DNA from: Pseudarthrobacter sp. NamE5
Lineage (GTDB): Bacteria; Actinomycetota; Actinomycetes; Actinomycetales; Micrococcaceae
Direction of reading: 5' to 3'
Assembly: GCF_005796225.1 (NCBI RefSeq)
Contig: NZ_VAHO01000008.1
Location: 1-64,000 of the forward strand
Length of the DNA: 64,000 bases
Part shown: one piece after another, positions 62,832-64,000 of the stretch
Numbering within the stretch: the first letter of the stretch is position 1
How the letters are laid out: every line of letters begins with the position of its first letter
Made by a program: the position numbers and the translations under genes
Notes under the pieces: model-generated
The model's input: the letters and a program-made list of their open reading frames with translations, nothing else
What the model was told of the DNA's origin: nothing
Database searches by the model: none

Positions 62832-64000
62832 CTAAGCCTCCGCAGGCTCCTCGTACTTGGGAAAGACAGGCGCAGGAGCCGGCAGTTCGATACCGGAAGC
62901 GATGCGCGTGGCGATGGCGCTGAACTGGCGGGCGTCGCCTTCGGGCTGGCCCAGTGCGTCCAGGAGCTTGGCCGTGGCGTTCGGCATGACCGGCTGCGAC
63001 AGGATGGCTACGGTCCGCAGAACTTCCAGCGTCACGTACAGGACGGTATTCATGCGCTCGACGTCGGTCTTCCGCAGCACCCAGGGCGCCTGCTCAGCGA
63101 AGTAGGCGTTGGTGTCACCCAGCACATGCCAGATGGCTTCCAGGGCGCGGCTGAACTCCTGCTTGTCGAAGGCGGCACGGGCAGTGTCAAGGAGGGCATC
63201 GGCCTGGGCAAGGATGGCAGTGTCAGCGGCCGTGAATTGTCCTGGAACGGGAACGCGTCCGTCGCAGTTCTTGGCCACCATGGACAGGGAACGCTGGGCC
63301 AGGTTGCCAAAGTTGTTGGCAAGGTCCGCGTTCATCCGGCCCACGATCGCCTCGTGGTTGTAGCTGCCGTCCGCGCCGAAGGGAACTTCCCGGAGGAAGA
63401 AAAAACGCACCTGGTCCAGGCCGTACTGGGCCACGAAGTCGGCCGGAGCCACCACGTTGCCCAGCGACTTGGACATCTTTACGCCGTTGTTGTGCAGGAA
63501 GCCGTGGATCATGACCCGCTTGGGCAGTTCCAGGCCCGCGCTCATGAGGAAGGCGGGCCAGTAGATGGCGTGGAAGCGTGAGATGTCCTTGCCGATGATG
63601 TGGACATCCGCGGGCCAGTACTTGCGGAACTTCCCGGACTCCACGTCCGGGTACCCCACGCCTGTCAGGTAGTTGGTCAGGGCGTCCACCCAGACATACA
63701 TCACGTGCTTGTCATTGCCGGGAACCGGTACTCCCCAGTCGAACGTGGTGCGGCTGATGGAAAGGTCTTCCAGGCCACGTTTGACGAAGCTGATGACTTC
63801 GTTGAAGCGGTACTGCGGCGCACCGAATTCAGGTTGGGCCTCGTAGAGGGCAAGGAGTTTTTCCTGGTACGCGGAGAGCCGGAAGAAGTAGCTTTCCTCA
63901 GCGGTCCAGGTCACCTCGGTATCGGTTTCCCTGGAGTACCGCACGCCGTCGTCCTTCACCACAGTGTCATCTTCGCCGTAGAAGGCCTCGTCACGGACGG
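62832..64000 (-). CDS. metG: Methionyl-tRNA synthetase, C-terminal part
   Basis: The 3' two-thirds of metG lie in the window; the 5' end is beyond base 64000 (the visible N-terminal edge reads [28 protein letters not shown]). MetG charges initiator and elongator tRNA-Met. The KMSKS loop is [12 protein letters not shown], preceded by [23 protein letters not shown]. The anticodon-binding helical domain follows. No tRNA-binding C-terminal extension is present; it ends at KYEEPAEA. A palindromic element follows the stop. Confidence 0.95.
   Translation of the reverse strand, partial: VRDEAFYGEDDTVVKDDGVRYSRETDTEVTWTAEESYFFRLSAYQEKLLALYEAQPEFGAPQYRFNEVISFVKRGLEDLSISRTTFDWGVPVPGNDKHVMYVWVDALTNYLTGVGYPDVESGKFRKYWPADVHIIGKDISRFHAIYWPAFLMSAGLELPKRVMIHGFLHNNGVKMSKSLGNVVAPADFVAQYGLDQVRFFFLREVPFGADGSYNHEAIVGRMNADLANNFGNLAQRSLSMVAKNCDGRVPVPGQFTAADTAILAQADALLDTARAAFDKQEFSRALEAIWHVLGDTNAYFAEQAPWVLRKTDVERMNTVLYVTLEVLRTVAILSQPVMPNATAKLLDALGQPEGDARQFSAIATRIASGIELPAPAPVFPKYEEPAEA

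Overview
The window looks like a core-chromosome segment of a high-GC actinobacterium of the family Micrococcaceae, most likely Arthrobacter or Pseudarthrobacter. The reasons are the gene order, the high GC content, frequent GTG/TTG starts, promoters placed directly on start codons, and typical actinobacterial families (DUF3145, DUF2469, DUF3515, a FasR-type regulator and an NdgR-type IclR regulator). This genus call is made from protein and synteny recognition, not from a search. No plasmid, phage, IS element, CRISPR array or rRNA operon was seen. Nearly everything is housekeeping, so the interest is mainly in regulation and a few unusual gene pairs.

Layout. 1-5400 (+): the last codons of aceE, then fasR-fabD-fabH-acpP-fabF, the type II fatty acid synthase cluster, with matching palindromes before fasR and fabD. 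5426-16557 (-): DUF3145, and a long minus-strand block that reads from right to left rpsP-khpA-rimM-trmD-rplS-lepB2-lepB1-rnhB-DUF2469-yraN-comM-dprA-xerC (ribosome biogenesis, protein secretion, DNA processing). 16117-18758 (-): a small hypothetical gene, a two-domain VOC dioxygenase-like gene with a palindrome inside its promoter, and an amidohydrolase. 18853-20785 (+): a TPP riboswitch and thiC. 20857-23274 (-): an alpha/beta hydrolase and ffh. 23359-24762 (+): a stand-alone zwf-like gene. 24840-26536 (-): amtB-glnB. 26762-28003 (+): an MFS exporter.

28081-36351 (-): coaD-yceD-rpmF-rnc-mutM-smc-ftsY, the classic actinobacterial order. 36395-38418 (+): an aminotransferase and a spermidine-synthase-like gene lying between rsmD and coaD. 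38447-43536 (-): thiL-DAK2 gene-recG-rsmD. 43632-44135 (+): a DUF3515 lipoprotein followed by a 59-bp tandem repeat. 44281-50805 (-): leuC-leuD, murA, plsC, gpsA, ddl. 50919-52283 (+): ndgR and a DUF1697 gene. 52290-55696 (-): two overlapping membrane-associated dynamin-like GTPase genes. 55863-56143 (-): tRNA-Glu and tRNA-Gln. 56253-62661 (-): leuB, ilvE, an MBL hydrolase, a FAH-family gene, gltX and a HAD phosphatase. 62832-64000 (-): metG, running off the right edge.

How it works together. Fatty acid synthesis sits beside its probable activator. Leucine synthesis is split into leuCD, controlled from a shared promoter region with ndgR, and leuB-ilvE. The SRP machinery (ffh, ftsY) brackets the nitrogen-sensing pair amtB-glnB. 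Many genes start exactly where a transcript should start, so leaderless translation appears common. The best candidates for something little described are the paired dynamin-like GTPases, the FasR operator pair, the putative AUU start of yceD and the hairpin written into the lepB2 coding start.
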